Shown here: positions 25,867-35,381 of the stretch, one piece after another
Position numbering within the stretch: position 1 is the stretch's first letter
Layout of the letters: every line of letters starts with the position of its first letter
Assembly: GCA_029226955.1 (NCBI GenBank)
Contig: JAQXZA010000050.1
Location: forward strand, 1-58,198
Direction of reading: 5' to 3'
From: Clostridia bacterium
Lineage (GTDB): Bacteria; Bacillota; Clostridia; Oscillospirales; Acutalibacteraceae
Length of the DNA stretch: 58,198 nucleotides
Notes under the pieces: generated by a model
What the model was told of the DNA's origin: nothing
Seen by the model: only the letters and a program-made list of their open reading frames with translations
The model's database searches: none
Position numbers and translations under genes: made by a program

Positions 25867-27534
25867 TTAGAAAAGTCCTGTAATTTTGCCGTTTGAATCA
25901 ACATCAATTTTTTCTGCGGCGGGTACTTTCGGAAGTCCCGGCATTGTCATAATGTTGCCTGTATAAACAACAACAAATCCGGCACCATTTGAAAGCTGTA
26001 AATCTCTTACTGTGATTTTGAAGTGTTCAGGGCGACCGAGAAGTTTCGGGTCATCAGAAAGTGAATACTGTGTTTTTGCAACGCATACAGGAAGTTTTGC
26101 GGTGTCGAGTTTTTCAAGTTCGGTCAGTGCTTTCTGTGCGGCTGTTGTGTATTCTACATCATCAGCACCGTAAATCTGTGTTGCTATTGTCTTGATTTTG
26201 TCTTTCAGCGGAATATCCTCAGAATAAAGAACCTTAAATTCTGACGGCTTTTCGGCTGCGTCAACAACCTTTTGTGCAAGCTCGATTGCACCGTTTCCGC
26301 CCTTTGCGAATACTTCCGAAAGTGCAAAGTCAGCACCGAGTTCTTTACAGTAATTTTCGATATATTCAAGTTCTGCGTCCGTATCTGCACCGAAACGGTT
26401 GATTGCAACAACAACAGGCACACCGAATTTGTGCATATTATTGATGTGAGCCCCAAGGTTTACAATACCTTTTTTGAGTGCGTCAAGGTTTTCTGTTTCA
26501 AGTTCTGCTTTCGGAACACCGCCATTGTATTTCAATGCACGAACCGTTGCAACAAGAACAACCGCTGACGGTGTAAGTCCGGCTTTGCGGCATTTGATGT
26601 CAAAGAATTTTTCTGCACCAAGGTCTGAACCGAAACCCGCCTCAGTTACGCAATAATCAGCAAGTTTAAGTCCGAGTTTTGTTGCTCTTACCGAGTTACA
26701 GCCGTGTGCAATATTTGCAAAAGGTCCGCCGTGCATAAGTGCCGGTGTGCCTTCAAGTGTCTGAACAAGATTAGGCTTTATAGCGTCTTTGAGGAGAGCC
26801 GCCATAGCACCGTTTGCCTTTATGTCCTTTGCATAAATCGGTGTACCGTCTGTTGAATATGCAACAAGGATATTTCCAAGTCTTGCTTTGAGGTCGTCAA
26901 GGCTTGACGCAAGACAAAGAATGGCCATAACTTCACTTGCAACAGTTATGATAAATCCGTCCTCACGTGGAACGCCGTTCATTCTTCCGCCAAGACCTGC
27001 AACAATACTTCTGAGTTCTCTGTCGTTCATATCAAGGCAACGCTTGATGTGTATTCTTTTAACATCAATATTAAGTGCATTTCCCTGTTGAATATGGTTA
27101 TCAAGCATTGCACAAAGAAGATTGTTTGCTGATGTTATTGCGTGCATATCGCCTGTAAAATGAAGATTTATATCCTCCATAGGAATAACCTGTGCATATC
27201 CGCCGCCGGCAGCACCGCCCTTAATTCCGAAAACCGGGCCAAGTGACGGTTCACGGAGTGCAACGATTGTTTTTTTGCCGATTTTTGAGAGAGCGTCGCT
27301 GAGTCCTACTGATGTTGTGGTTTTGCCCTCACCGGCAGGTGTAGGATTGATAGCCGTTACAAGAATAAGTTTGCCGTCCTTATTGTCTGCGGTTTTCGTG
27401 AAAAGTTCTTCACTGAGTTTTGCCTTGTATTTGCCGTAAAATTCAAGTTCATCTTCGGTAATTCCGAGTTTTCCGGCAATTTTCGCAATAGGTTCAGCCT
27501 GAGCCTGTTGTGCAATTTCAATATCTGTAAGCAT
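25867..27534 (-). CDS. fhs: Formate-tetrahydrofolate ligase
   Basis: 555 residues from ATG 27534 (GGGGAAG upstream; conserved start [11 protein letters not shown]). Makes 10-formyl-THF from formate, ATP and THF, feeding purines and the one-carbon pool; in acetogens it is part of the Wood-Ljungdahl methyl branch. Nucleotide loop [16 protein letters not shown], then [29 protein letters not shown] and the C-terminal [16 protein letters not shown]. Length is normal. It seems to head the fhs-tsaE-tsaB-rpiB-MoeB run. Confidence 0.97.
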   Translation of the reverse strand: MLTDIEIAQQAQAEPIAKIAGKLGITEDELEFYGKYKAKLSEELFTKTADNKDGKLILVTAINPTPAGEGKTTTSVGLSDALSKIGKKTIVALREPSLGPVFGIKGGAAGGGYAQVIPMEDINLHFTGDMHAITSANNLLCAMLDNHIQQGNALNIDVKRIHIKRCLDMNDRELRSIVAGLGGRMNGVPREDGFIITVASEVMAILCLASSLDDLKARLGNILVAYSTDGTPIYAKDIKANGAMAALLKDAIKPNLVQTLEGTPALMHGGPFANIAHGCNSVRATKLGLKLADYCVTEAGFGSDLGAEKFFDIKCRKAGLTPSAVVLVATVRALKYNGGVPKAELETENLDALKKGIVNLGAHINNMHKFGVPVVVAINRFGADTDAELEYIENYCKELGADFALSEVFAKGGNGAIELAQKVVDAAEKPSEFKVLYSEDIPLKDKIKTIATQIYGADDVEYTTAAQKALTELEKLDTAKLPVCVAKTQYSLSDDPKLLGRPEHFKITVRDLQLSNGAGFVVVYTGNIMTMPGLPKVPAAEKIDVDSNGKITGLF

Positions 27535-27667
27535 AGATAAACTTCCCCGTTTCTTTAATTTTATTTTTCGGTTTTTAATCCGAAAGTAAAGCAATAGCCG
27601 TTCAAATAACTATTTATTTATAGTTTATCATAAAATATAATTTTATACAATACAAAAATAACACAAA

Positions 27668-27716
27668 AAAGCAAAAGCACAGGGACTTAAAAAAATCTCT
27701 GTGCCTCTGCTTTTAA
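27668..27716 (-). terminator. Intrinsic terminator of the rubrerythrin gene
   Basis: On the minus strand AAAAGCAGAGGCACAGAGA ... CCCTGTGCTTTTGCTTTTTT. Between it and the rubrerythrin stop (27717-27797) is an almost uninterrupted purine run on the plus strand. Confidence 0.75.
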
Positions 27717-27797
27717 GAAATAAAAAGAAAAAAGGAAAAAGGAAAGAAAAAAGGAGTAATCAAAAAGAAATAGAATGTATCAAAGTTCCTGAAAGAA

Positions 27798-28331
27798 TCA
27801 ATAATTATCCGCTTTCATACGGAAATAGCTCTGAGGGTGCGAACATACAGGACAAACATCAGGAGCTTTTTTTCCGACAACAACGTGTCCACAGTTAGAA
27901 CACTGCCATATTACAATTTCGTCCTTGATGAATACCTGTCTGTTTTCAACGCTGTCAAGAAGTGCAAGATAACGTTGTTCGTGTTCTTTTTCAATTTCGC
28001 CCACTGCTGCAAAAAGGTCTGCAATCTCATTAAAACCCTCTGCCCTTGCTTCATCGGCAAAACGAAGATACATATCCGTCCATTCATAGTTTTCACCGTT
28101 AGCGGCACTTTTAAGGTTTTCAGCCGTTGTGCCTATGCCTTTAAGAAGTTTAAACCATATCTTTGCGTGTTCTTTTTCGTTGTTTGCCGTTTCGAGAAAG
28201 AGTTCGGAAATCTGAACATAGCCTTCTTTTTTTGCCTGTGACGCAAAGTAAGTATATTTGTTTCTTGCCTCTGATTCGCCACTGAAAGCAGTACGAAGGT
28301 TTTGTTCGGTCTTAGAACCTTTAAGTTGCAT
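27798..28331 (-). CDS. Rubrerythrin
   Basis: 177 residues from ATG 28331 (AAAGGAAG nine bases upstream). Diiron four-helix domain first ([41 protein letters not shown] giving the ExxH ligands), then a C-terminal rubredoxin-type center [22 protein letters not shown]. Reduces hydrogen peroxide with electrons from NADH-linked carriers, the standard peroxide defence of anaerobes. The order (diiron then rubredoxin) is the classical one. It has its own promoter and terminator. Confidence 0.95.
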   Translation of the reverse strand: MQLKGSKTEQNLRTAFSGESEARNKYTYFASQAKKEGYVQISELFLETANNEKEHAKIWFKLLKGIGTTAENLKSAANGENYEWTDMYLRFADEARAEGFNEIADLFAAVGEIEKEHEQRYLALLDSVENRQVFIKDEIVIWQCSNCGHVVVGKKAPDVCPVCSHPQSYFRMKADNY

Positions 28332-28362
28332 TGTCATCATCTTCCTTTCAAGAACTATTTAT

Positions 28363-28391
28363 ATAATATACCAAAATATATTACTTGTCAA
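28363..28391 (-). promoter_or_regulatory. Rubrerythrin promoter
   Basis: TTGACA (28386-28391), 17-base spacer, TATTAT (28363-28368). The start region is rich in AT repeats that could hold a PerR-type operator, but no clear palindrome was identified. Confidence 0.7.
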
Positions 28392-28475
28392 GTATTTTTT
28401 ATTAAAAACTTATAAGATTTTTTACCTGTTTTTTTCTTTTAACACTGATTTTTTGCAAAATATTTATATTTTTAT

Positions 28476-28504
28476 TTGACTTATAAGCAAAAAAGATATA
28501 AAAT
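28476..28504 (+). promoter_or_regulatory. Promoter of the isomerase-like gene and nrdR
   Basis: TTGACT (28476-28481), 17-base spacer, TAAAAT (28499-28504), about 85 bases before the start codon. Confidence 0.55.
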
Positions 28505-28590
28505 AAAAATATTAAAAGTTATAAATAAGTATAAAAATCAGTGGCTGAAAAACAGCATTTTGCTTGTTTTCGGTCAAAACGGAGGCAAAA

Positions 28591-29376
28591 ATGAAAATCG
28601 GAATTTCCACAGGTTGTCTTTATCCTATGCTGACGGAGGAATGTATTTCCGTACTGACGGAAGAAGGCTTTGACCTGTTTGAAATTTTCTTTAATACTTT
28701 TTCGGAACTTGAAGATGACTATATTGACAAAATCAGATATATTCTTGATTCTCACAATGCAAAAGTCGCTTCAATACACCCATTTACCTCCGGTTATGAA
28801 TCCTATCTTTTATTTTCAGATTATGAGAGGCGTTTTCGTGACGGTGTAAATCTTTATGAAAGATATTTTCATACGGCAAAGCGTCTTGGTGCCGGCAAGG
28901 TTATACTGCACGGTCTGAGAAGTGACTGTAAATCGTCACTGCCCGACAGCACATATTTTGAACGGTTCGATATATTATCGCAAAGGGCAAAACAGTATGG
29001 TGTTGAGCTTTTGCAGGAAAATGTAAACCTGTTCAGAAGTAACAATCCGCAATTCATCAGAAATATGTCAGAGGCAATTCCCGACAGTGCCGGATTTGTA
29101 CTTGACATAAAACAGGCACTTAAAGCCGGAATAACTCCCTATGAACTTACAGACGCTATGGGTAAACGACTGAAACACATACACATAAATGATTTTTCGT
29201 GTGATAATCAATGCGTACTTCCCGGAAAAGGCTGCTCCGACTTTGAAAGATTTTTTGAATATCTTAACAGCATTGATTATGACGGTGACATAATTATTGA
29301 AGTTTACAGGTTCAGCTTTGACAAGGTATCCGAATTAAAAAAATCATACGATTTTTTAAAAAAGTTCACAAAATAA
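28591..29376 (+). CDS. Sugar phosphate isomerase/epimerase-like TIM barrel
   Basis: 261 residues from ATG 28591 (CGGAGG seven bases upstream). Xylose-isomerase-like/AP endonuclease 2 fold: start KIGISTGCLYP, SIHPFTSG, KVILHG, LLQENV (metal Glu), FVLDIKQA (metal Asp), KHIHINDF (metal His), and IIIEVYRF with the last metal Glu. These residues form the divalent metal site of the family. The substrate is unknown; such proteins isomerise or epimerise sugars, inositols or keto acids. It is 36 bases upstream of nrdR and probably cotranscribed. Confidence 0.8.
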   Translation: MKIGISTGCLYPMLTEECISVLTEEGFDLFEIFFNTFSELEDDYIDKIRYILDSHNAKVASIHPFTSGYESYLLFSDYERRFRDGVNLYERYFHTAKRLGAGKVILHGLRSDCKSSLPDSTYFERFDILSQRAKQYGVELLQENVNLFRSNNPQFIRNMSEAIPDSAGFVLDIKQALKAGITPYELTDAMGKRLKHIHINDFSCDNQCVLPGKGCSDFERFFEYLNSIDYDGDIIIEVYRFSFDKVSELKKSYDFLKKFTK

Positions 29377-29412
29377 AATAATCAAACCAAATTTTTTAAA
29401 GGAGGAAATCAA

Positions 29413-29868
29413 ATGAAATGTCCTTATTGCAGCTATGACGACAGCAAGGTTGTGGATTCACGTCCTACCGACGAGGGCGAACGCATAAGACGGCGGCGTG
29501 AATGTACAAGATGTGCAAAACGCTTTACAACATACGAGATTATTGAAACAACACCTGTAATGATAATAAAGCGTGATAACTCACGTGAACCATACAGCCG
29601 TGAAAAGCTCACAAACGGTATTTTACGTGCCTGTGAAAAGCGTCCTGTTTCACTTGACGACATAGACAAAATAGTTGATAAGGTTGAGGCAAAAATACAG
29701 AGTACAATGGACAGAGAAGTTTCCTCAAAGGTTGTGGGAGAATACACAATGGAATTTCTGAAAAATGTTGACGAGGTTGCCTATGTACGCTTTGCCTCCG
29801 TTTACAGACAGTTCAAGGATATTCATTCATTTATGGAGGAACTGAACAAACTTATTTCAGAAAAATAA
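29413..29868 (+). CDS. nrdR: Ribonucleotide reductase repressor NrdR
   Basis: 151 residues. N-terminal zinc ribbon CPYC (3-6) and CTRC (31-34) with the conserved [17 protein letters not shown], then the ATP-cone ([16 protein letters not shown] ... FASVYRQF). It senses ATP/dATP and represses nrd operons at NrdR boxes. No nrd gene is in this window. RBS AAAGGAGG. A strong terminator follows. Confidence 0.97.
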   Translation: MKCPYCSYDDSKVVDSRPTDEGERIRRRRECTRCAKRFTTYEIIETTPVMIIKRDNSREPYSREKLTNGILRACEKRPVSLDDIDKIVDKVEAKIQSTMDREVSSKVVGEYTMEFLKNVDEVAYVRFASVYRQFKDIHSFMEELNKLISEK

Positions 29869-29883
29869 TTTTAATGCTGATTT

Positions 29884-29926
29884 AAAGGCACAGACATTCA
29901 TTTCAGAATATCTGTGCCTTTTGTTT
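29884..29926 (+). terminator. Intrinsic terminator after nrdR
   Basis: AAAGGCACAGA ... TCTGTGCCTTT followed by TGTTTTT. It also sits at the 3' end of the converging repeat-protein gene and is symmetric enough to serve both. Confidence 0.8.
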
Positions 29927-29934
29927 TTAATGTT

Positions 29935-31611
29935 TTATTTTACGGTGAGTGTAAAGTATTGCTTTGTAATTTCTTTATCCGAGTCCATAACCTTTATGCA
30001 GACATCATATTGAGTTGAAGCAGAAGGTTTGATTGATACAGATGTTGTTGTACTCCAATCCTTTGCTGTTGTCCAACTGGTGTCAGATGTTTTTTTGTAG
30101 TAATAAGCATATTTATATGGTGCAGCTCCGCCTGTTGCCGAACCTTTAAGTGTGACTGTACTGCCAAGATTTATGGTTGTGGCACTCAAAGATGATTTGT
30201 TTGTGAGTGACAACTTTTTGACCGTAAGTTTAAAATACTGCTTGTCCAGATTATTCTTTGAGTCCATAACCTTTATGCAGACATCATATTCAGCCGCAAC
30301 AGAAGGTTTGATTGATACAGATGTTGTTGTACTCCAATCCTTTGCTGTTGTCCAGTTTGTATCAGAGGTCTTTTTGTAGTAATAAGCGTATTTATACGGT
30401 GATGTTCCGCCTGTTGCCGAACCTTTAAGCGTGACCGTACTGCCAAGATTTATGGTTGTGGCACTCAAAGATGATTTGTTTGTGAGTGACGACTTTTTAA
30501 CAGTAAGATTAAAATACTGTTTGTCCAGATTATTATTTGAGTCCATAACCTTTATGCAGACATCATATTCAGCCGCAACAGAAGGCTTGATTGATACAGA
30601 TGTTGTTGTACTCCAATCCTTTGCTATTGTCCAATTTGTGTCAGATTTCTTTTTGTAGTAATAAGCGTATTTATACGGTGATGTTCCGCCTGTTGCCGAA
30701 CCTTTGAGCGTAACCGTACTGCCAACTTCTATTGATGATGAACTTATTGATGAGTTTGATTTAAGCGTTGTGACTGTTGAATTGACTTTTTCCGCAAAAT
30801 CAAGAACTATCCAGCCACTTGTGCCGTTGTATGTAGTGTAACCCCAGGTGTAACCGCCTGATGATGTTTTCTTTGTGACTGTAACAGTTGCATTATAGGG
30901 AACACCGTCGATTATACTGTATGATGTGCCGGCACCTGAACGCATATTCACACCATTGTCTGATGTAATTTTCCATTTTTCATTGACAGTTGAAGATGTT
31001 CCGTTGTTGTTGTTTCCACTGCTGTTGTTGTTTGATGAACTGCCGAAAGACACATCAGGACTTGATACATACCAATATGTATCGACATTTGAAAGACTTA
31101 TAAGTGCCTGAGAGGCTTTTATTCTGCCCGACGGAACATTGTTTGCCGGGTCGGCACAATAGAATACTCCGTCCGTGTAATCTGTAAGGAGTATTGCGTG
31201 AGGATAGTCATAATCATATACTACTATTCCCTCCGGGTGTTCTTTGAGAGCATTGATAAGCGTTGTTGTGACAGAACCCGAAATATACTGGTATGAAACA
31301 GTGATGTTCTTATATGTATAATTATGGTACATTCCTACACCCTCATACCAAAGAGTCGGACGACAGGCACTCTCGGTAATTGATGACCAGTCGGAATCTC
31401 CACGCATAAGTGCTGTACGGCGTAAAAGCATTACATTTGACGCAAGAGTACAGGTGTCAGACTTCTGCTGTTTTACAAAAACAGACGGTGCATTTACTTC
31501 TGAAAATGTTGCCGCTTCCGCTTCAAGTGATGTCTGTGGTACTAATGCGGCGGCTGATACAGTAATCATTCCACAAATCATTACCGACAATATTCTTTTT
31601 GCAAGGTTCAA
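29935..31611 (-). CDS. Secreted C39-peptidase-like protein with SH3 domain and three 93-residue repeats
   Basis: 558 residues from a TTG at 31611, which has GGAGG eight bases upstream; an in-frame ATG at 31626 overlaps that ribosome site. Signal peptide: LAKRILSVMICGMITVSAAALV, cleavage probably near AEAAT. A C39-like cysteine peptidase domain follows (about 40-190): Cys54 in SDTCTLASNVMLLRR, His138 in YPHAILLTDY, Asp154 in YCADPANN. Then an Asn/Ser linker, a bacterial SH3 domain (about 215-285, NMRSGAGTSYSIIDGVPYNATV), and three tandem beta-sandwich-like repeats, each with LGSTVTLKGSATGG ... SPYKYAYYYKK ... YDVCIKVMDS. SH3 suggests cell-wall attachment. The substrate is unknown; it could also be a non-peptidase C39-like domain. 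No bacteriocin or exporter gene is adjacent. Confidence 0.75.
   Translation of the reverse strand: MNLAKRILSVMICGMITVSAAALVPQTSLEAEAATFSEVNAPSVFVKQQKSDTCTLASNVMLLRRTALMRGDSDWSSITESACRPTLWYEGVGMYHNYTYKNITVSYQYISGSVTTTLINALKEHPEGIVVYDYDYPHAILLTDYTDGVFYCADPANNVPSGRIKASQALISLSNVDTYWYVSSPDVSFGSSSNNNSSGNNNNGTSSTVNEKWKITSDNGVNMRSGAGTSYSIIDGVPYNATVTVTKKTSSGGYTWGYTTYNGTSGWIVLDFAEKVNSTVTTLKSNSSISSSSIEVGSTVTLKGSATGGTSPYKYAYYYKKKSDTNWTIAKDWSTTTSVSIKPSVAAEYDVCIKVMDSNNNLDKQYFNLTVKKSSLTNKSSLSATTINLGSTVTLKGSATGGTSPYKYAYYYKKTSDTNWTTAKDWSTTTSVSIKPSVAAEYDVCIKVMDSKNNLDKQYFKLTVKKLSLTNKSSLSATTINLGSTVTLKGSATGGAAPYKYAYYYKKTSDTSWTTAKDWSTTTSVSIKPSASTQYDVCIKVMDSDKEITKQYFTLTVK
29938..30775 (-). repeat. Three in-gene tandem repeats of about 279 bases
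   Basis: Period 279 bases (93 codons); for example the same stretch recurs at 30152 and 30431. The two outer copies at the N-terminal side are nearly identical at DNA level; the C-terminal copy (29938-30215) has drifted in its last third. Near-identity of silent positions points to recent duplication or gene conversion. Confidence 0.85.
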
Positions 31612-31719
31612 TTTTATAGCCTCCATATATTTTTATTATCATATATATAGTACAAGGAAAAAACAGAAAATTCAAGCAAAAAAAGTAGAAATTTGAAGTT
31701 AAATTTTTACAGCACAAAA

Positions 31720-31745
31720 CAAGGGCGGTATGATACCGCCCGATA
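31720..31745 (-). terminator. Hairpin downstream of spoIIIAH, possible terminator
   Basis: GGGCGGTAT/ATACCGCCC, a perfect 9-base stem with a 1-base loop, followed on the minus strand by TTGTTTTG. The T-run is short and the distance from the spoIIIAH stop is about 85 bases, so the terminator call is tentative. Confidence 0.45.
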
Positions 31746-31829
31746 AATCAGCACATATATATTTCAAGAAGTCTGTTTATATATTCATCAGAAAAATCGC
31801 ATTGTACGGCTTTAAAAATCCCCTGTTTC

Positions 31830-32432
31830 TTAAATTTCCGAAATAGTAATCTTATCATAATCTATCCCTCCCTGTCGCACTGCTATATCTTTAATACTTA
31901 TTGCGGCGGCATCATCAAGTTTTCCTTTCGGGACAATAACACTGCACGAATCGTTGTTGATAGACACAAGGCAATCTTCAAAACCTTTTGTTTTTATTTC
32001 ACTTTCTATATCGGTTTCAGCTTTTATCGCAAGTGCTAAATTTTCCGCTGACTTTACCGCCTCTTGTTTTGCCGTTTCAGATGATGAGGCGGATTCTATT
32101 ATATCCGAAAGTGATTCTATGGCTTTTTCCTGTGACTGAGAACGTTTTATTCTTTCGTTTGCAAAATATTCCTGTTGTTCCTTTGAAAGTGATGCAATAG
32201 CTGATGTATTCACTTCTACTGATGAATTTTCTGATGTTGTTTCGGAAATATCTGATGAATTTGATATTTCTGTGTTTACATAAGTTGTCTGACCAAGCTG
32301 TTTTGCCGTTTCGGACTCAGTGTCAGTCACCGTAACAGGCTGTACTCCCGAAAACTGCCAGTTCAGATATACCGCCGCACCAAGTGCCACTACAAGTGCC
32401 GCAATTACAAGCTGTCTTTTTCCGAATGTCAT
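31830..32432 (-). CDS. spoIIIAH: Stage III sporulation protein AH
   Basis: 200 residues. One N-terminal membrane segment (RQLVIAALVVALGAAVYLNW) then a Ser/Glu-rich linker and a C-terminal ring-building-motif domain (SLSKEQQEYFANERIKRSQSQEKAIE ... GFEDCLVSINNDSCSVIVPKG). SpoIIIAH sits in the mother-cell outer forespore membrane, where its ectodomain pairs with SpoIIQ to form the feeding-tube channel. Length matches clostridial homologues. Last gene of the operon. Confidence 0.93.
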   Translation of the reverse strand: MTFGKRQLVIAALVVALGAAVYLNWQFSGVQPVTVTDTESETAKQLGQTTYVNTEISNSSDISETTSENSSVEVNTSAIASLSKEQQEYFANERIKRSQSQEKAIESLSDIIESASSSETAKQEAVKSAENLALAIKAETDIESEIKTKGFEDCLVSINNDSCSVIVPKGKLDDAAAISIKDIAVRQGGIDYDKITISEI

Positions 32433-32448
32433 TATTGACTGCCTCCCA

Positions 32449-33054
32449 TTAAGAATTTAGTTTTGTAACACAAATATGTGCGGAAGATATATTAAGTATA
32501 GCTGAAACAGCCTCCGTAATACGCTGACGGACAAGCGGGTCTTCACCGCCGTCACACACAACAAGAACACCTTTGACTTTTGGCATAATCTGACTTATTG
32601 TAATTGCTTTTTCTGAACCGTCACTCTGCCGCACAATAATACAGGTCTTTTTTTCGTTTTTTTGCGTATCGGCATTTTCCGAATCGCTGTTTTTTTGTGA
32701 ACTTTCTTTTTGTTGTACATCATTATCCGTTGCATAGACATTCTGAACACTCTGTTCCATTGTGAGCATAATTTTCGTTTTGCCTGCTCCCTTAATGCTT
32801 GCAATCATATTTCCGAGTTCTTCACATAAATTTTTACGGTACTGCTCCACAAAATCGGAAGTCTGTATGTCGGGTTCATCGGTGGTTTTCGTCTGCTGTG
32901 ACGGCTTGAACAGTGATGTACAAAAAATCAGGGCAATTCCTGCAAGTCCGATAAATACAATAATTTTAAGCACCTTTTCGTTTTTAAGAAATCGTGAAAC
33001 AGCACCCTCGTTTTCATTGTTAGAATTGTCTTTTTTTGCTGTTTTGTCTGACAT
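32449..33054 (-). CDS. spoIIIAG: Stage III sporulation protein AG
   Basis: 201 residues. Membrane segment at about 29-48 (VLKIIVFIGLAGIALIFCTSLF) and an ectodomain with MIASIKGAGKTKIMLTMEQS and KGVLVVCDGGEDPLVRQRITEAVSAIL. The homologue forms a 30-subunit ring in the intermembrane space. The mid-region insert (QQKESSQKNSDSENADTQKN) is polar, as in other clostridial versions. Confidence 0.92.
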   Translation of the reverse strand: MSDKTAKKDNSNNENEGAVSRFLKNEKVLKIIVFIGLAGIALIFCTSLFKPSQQTKTTDEPDIQTSDFVEQYRKNLCEELGNMIASIKGAGKTKIMLTMEQSVQNVYATDNDVQQKESSQKNSDSENADTQKNEKKTCIIVRQSDGSEKAITISQIMPKVKGVLVVCDGGEDPLVRQRITEAVSAILNISSAHICVTKLNS

Positions 33055-33081
33055 AACCTACCTCTCTTTTCCACTGCCCGT

Positions 33082-33546
33082 TCAGTCGGCGACAACGGCA
33101 TTACATTCAAGACCAAGCTGTGATTTTATGGTATTTGTAACTTTAACCGCTTTTTCTCTGTCTTTTTTATCAAGCATAACTGTTACTGATACCATTGATA
33201 TGCAGTTATCCTCGCTAATATCCATATCAACTTCAACTTTCTGAGGATAAATCTGTTCTTCTGAAAGCGTTGACATAACAAGTGTAGAAATTTCATCTTT
33301 AAGCATTGATATTTTTTGTTCGTTAAAGCTGTCGGAAATATCGTAGGTCATTTTACTGTCAAAATTCACACCCGAAAATTCCGATAACATATTGCCGACA
33401 GGAACAATTATTGCACAAAGCATAAATGCACCGAGTACAAAACGCACCGTCTTTTCAAGTTTTGTGTCAGCCGTCATCATCTCGACAACACAAGCAATTA
33501 CCGCACATATTGAAACAGATAACGCCCAAGCGGAAAGTCCGTTCAT
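33082..33546 (-). CDS. spoIIIAF: Stage III sporulation protein AF
   Basis: 154 residues. Two N-terminal membrane segments (WALSVSICAVIACVVEMM and VRFVLGAFMLCAIIVPVG) and a C-terminal ring-building domain with VSVTVMLDKKDREKA. Predicted membrane component of the SpoIIIA-SpoIIQ channel. Confidence 0.88.
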   Translation of the reverse strand: MNGLSAWALSVSICAVIACVVEMMTADTKLEKTVRFVLGAFMLCAIIVPVGNMLSEFSGVNFDSKMTYDISDSFNEQKISMLKDEISTLVMSTLSEEQIYPQKVEVDMDISEDNCISMVSVTVMLDKKDREKAVKVTNTIKSQLGLECNAVVAD

Positions 33547-33561
33547 TTTTTCACCGCCGTT

Positions 33562-34731
33562 TCACTTTCCCACCAACAATATTATCACAGTGGATATTAT
33601 GAAAATTGTCATAGTACAGAGTAAAACCGCAACAATCATTGAAATAACCTTTGAAATCATTTTAAAAATGTTTGTCATCTGTCCAAGCCCGAAAATATCA
33701 GCCGCTGATGTCATAAAGAAAAGCGAAAACTGCCACACCATACACTCTATAAGAACAGGAAGAAATACAAATGATGATGCAATTATTACAAAAACTCCCG
33801 CACCTGATTTTAAAAGTTCAACACTGCCCGTAAAAGCTGTTAATGCCTCACTCAATGCTCCTCCCACAACAGGCACAAACGAACTCACAGCAAAACGCAA
33901 TGCCTTTCGGCTTACATTGTCCATTGACGAGGTGACAAACGTCTGAACCGACAGTATAGTTACAAACACAGACATTGAAAACGTGAGTATCCACTTTGCA
34001 ATCTTATATACTGACGAACAGAGAGAATTAAGCCGCATACGTGGCGACAGTGACGAGGTTACCGACAATGCAAGAAAAATATTCATAAGCGGTGCAATAA
34101 TTTTTGATGAAAGCTGAGATATTACTTCTCCGGCACACATCATCATTGAATAATATGACGCTCCGCTTACTTCTTTTCCTGAGGCGGCAATAAGTCCCGC
34201 CATTATCGGAACATACATAAGCAAAAATCCCGACGCACCGTTGAGAATTTCAACTGTTCCCGAAATTGTCGAGCATACGGGAACAATTATCGCCGTACAA
34301 ACACACAATGCCCCGACTGCTGACGAAACAGTCCCTATTGCCTTTTCGCCTATTGTCACATTAAAACTTTCAACAAGCGAGCATAAAAGCATTATTCCAA
34401 GACATATCATCATACTGCTTAAAGGTGTTTTGCTGTTTTTGCCGACAAGTGCCGTTATCTGTTCAAAAATACCCGATGTATTTATATTTGTGACTGTATC
34501 ATAATCAAGTGAAGTTATTCCCATATCCGCAAGTATTTTTTTTGTTTCTTGCGGCAAGGAGTCAAAAAGTCTGTCTGCACCGCTGAGTTCAAGCTGTTTG
34601 TCAAAGGTGTCTGAAATTGAGTTTTTTTCTGTGTCTGAATTTTCATCAACGGCATTTACATTCATTGACAAAATAAGCACTGCAACTGGTAATATAATAA
34701 AAATACAAATCAGTTTTTTTATGTTTATCAC
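33562..34731 (-). CDS. spoIIIAE: Stage III sporulation protein AE
   Basis: 389 residues. Signal peptide (LICIFIILPVAVLILSMNVNA), an extracytoplasmic linker, then about seven membrane helices, including GFLLMYVPIMAGLIAASGKEVSGASYYSMMM and FVPVVGGALSEALTAFTGS, both strongly conserved in the family. Putative integral membrane export component of the channel. Confidence 0.93.
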   Translation of the reverse strand: MINIKKLICIFIILPVAVLILSMNVNAVDENSDTEKNSISDTFDKQLELSGADRLFDSLPQETKKILADMGITSLDYDTVTNINTSGIFEQITALVGKNSKTPLSSMMICLGIMLLCSLVESFNVTIGEKAIGTVSSAVGALCVCTAIIVPVCSTISGTVEILNGASGFLLMYVPIMAGLIAASGKEVSGASYYSMMMCAGEVISQLSSKIIAPLMNIFLALSVTSSLSPRMRLNSLCSSVYKIAKWILTFSMSVFVTILSVQTFVTSSMDNVSRKALRFAVSSFVPVVGGALSEALTAFTGSVELLKSGAGVFVIIASSFVFLPVLIECMVWQFSLFFMTSAADIFGLGQMTNIFKMISKVISMIVAVLLCTMTIFIISTVIILLVGK

Positions 34732-34740
34732 TCCCGAATT

Positions 34741-35127
34741 TTATGTCAGAAGTCCTGTTGCAACATTAAGTATTTTTTCAAAAAGCGGTATTGAAATAAT
34801 AAGTACGGATATTTTTCCGGCAAGTTCAACACGTGCCGCAAGAGAGCTTTGTCCGGCGTCCTTGCACGAATCAGACGTAAACTGACAGGCAAGGCAAATT
34901 CCGACGGTTTTGAGAAGTACCTTTCCGTAATCGGTATCAATACCGGCATTATTCACAAGTTTATAGACTTCATTTATCACAGGGGTTATATCCGACAGCA
35001 CAAACAGGAATATTATTACACCGGCTGATATTGCAATTACAACAGATGTTTCGGGAGCATTCTTTTTCAGTGCTATTGCACTTATTGCCGCTATAATTGC
35101 AATTCCGCATATTGAAAGCACATTCAT
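34741..35127 (-). CDS. spoIIIAD: Stage III sporulation protein AD
   Basis: 128 residues with four membrane segments; conserved FLFVLSDITPVINEVYKLVNNAGID and LLKTVGICLACQFTSDSCKDAGQSSLA. It resembles SpoIIIAC as in other spore formers and abuts it directly. Confidence 0.93.
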   Translation of the reverse strand: MNVLSICGIAIIAAISAIALKKNAPETSVVIAISAGVIIFLFVLSDITPVINEVYKLVNNAGIDTDYGKVLLKTVGICLACQFTSDSCKDAGQSSLAARVELAGKISVLIISIPLFEKILNVATGLLT

Positions 35128-35322
35128 TCAAAAACCGAACAGCGTTTCTATTGTGGTAAAAAGTTCCGCTATCTGCTGAACAAGCATAAGCAATACCACA
35201 ATAAGTCCCGCAAGTGTTGTCATCATTGCTTGTTCTTCACGCCCCGACCGTGAAAGCACAAGGCTTAAAACCGCAACTATTATTCCTATTGCGGCAATCT
35301 TGAAAATAAGGTCAACATTCAT
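35128..35322 (-). CDS. spoIIIAC: Stage III sporulation protein AC
   Basis: 64 residues, two membrane helices, with the conserved start DLIFKIAAIGIIVAVLSLVLSRSGR and EQAMMTTLAGLIVVLLMLVQ. Length is normal for this short protein. It is followed immediately by spoIIIAD and separated from spoIIIAB by 92 bases holding the A2 heptamer repeat. Confidence 0.94.
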   Translation of the reverse strand: MNVDLIFKIAAIGIIVAVLSLVLSRSGREEQAMMTTLAGLIVVLLMLVQQIAELFTTIETLFGF

Positions 35323-35381
35323 TTTTAACCAACACTTTCATTTTTTAATAATATGTCAGCGGACATACTGACGGTTCACAC

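Noticed and set aside
29935-31611. Bacteriocin export/processing locus
   Set aside because: The C39-like domain is on a secreted SH3 protein without ABC transporter domains, and no small double-glycine peptide gene was seen nearby.
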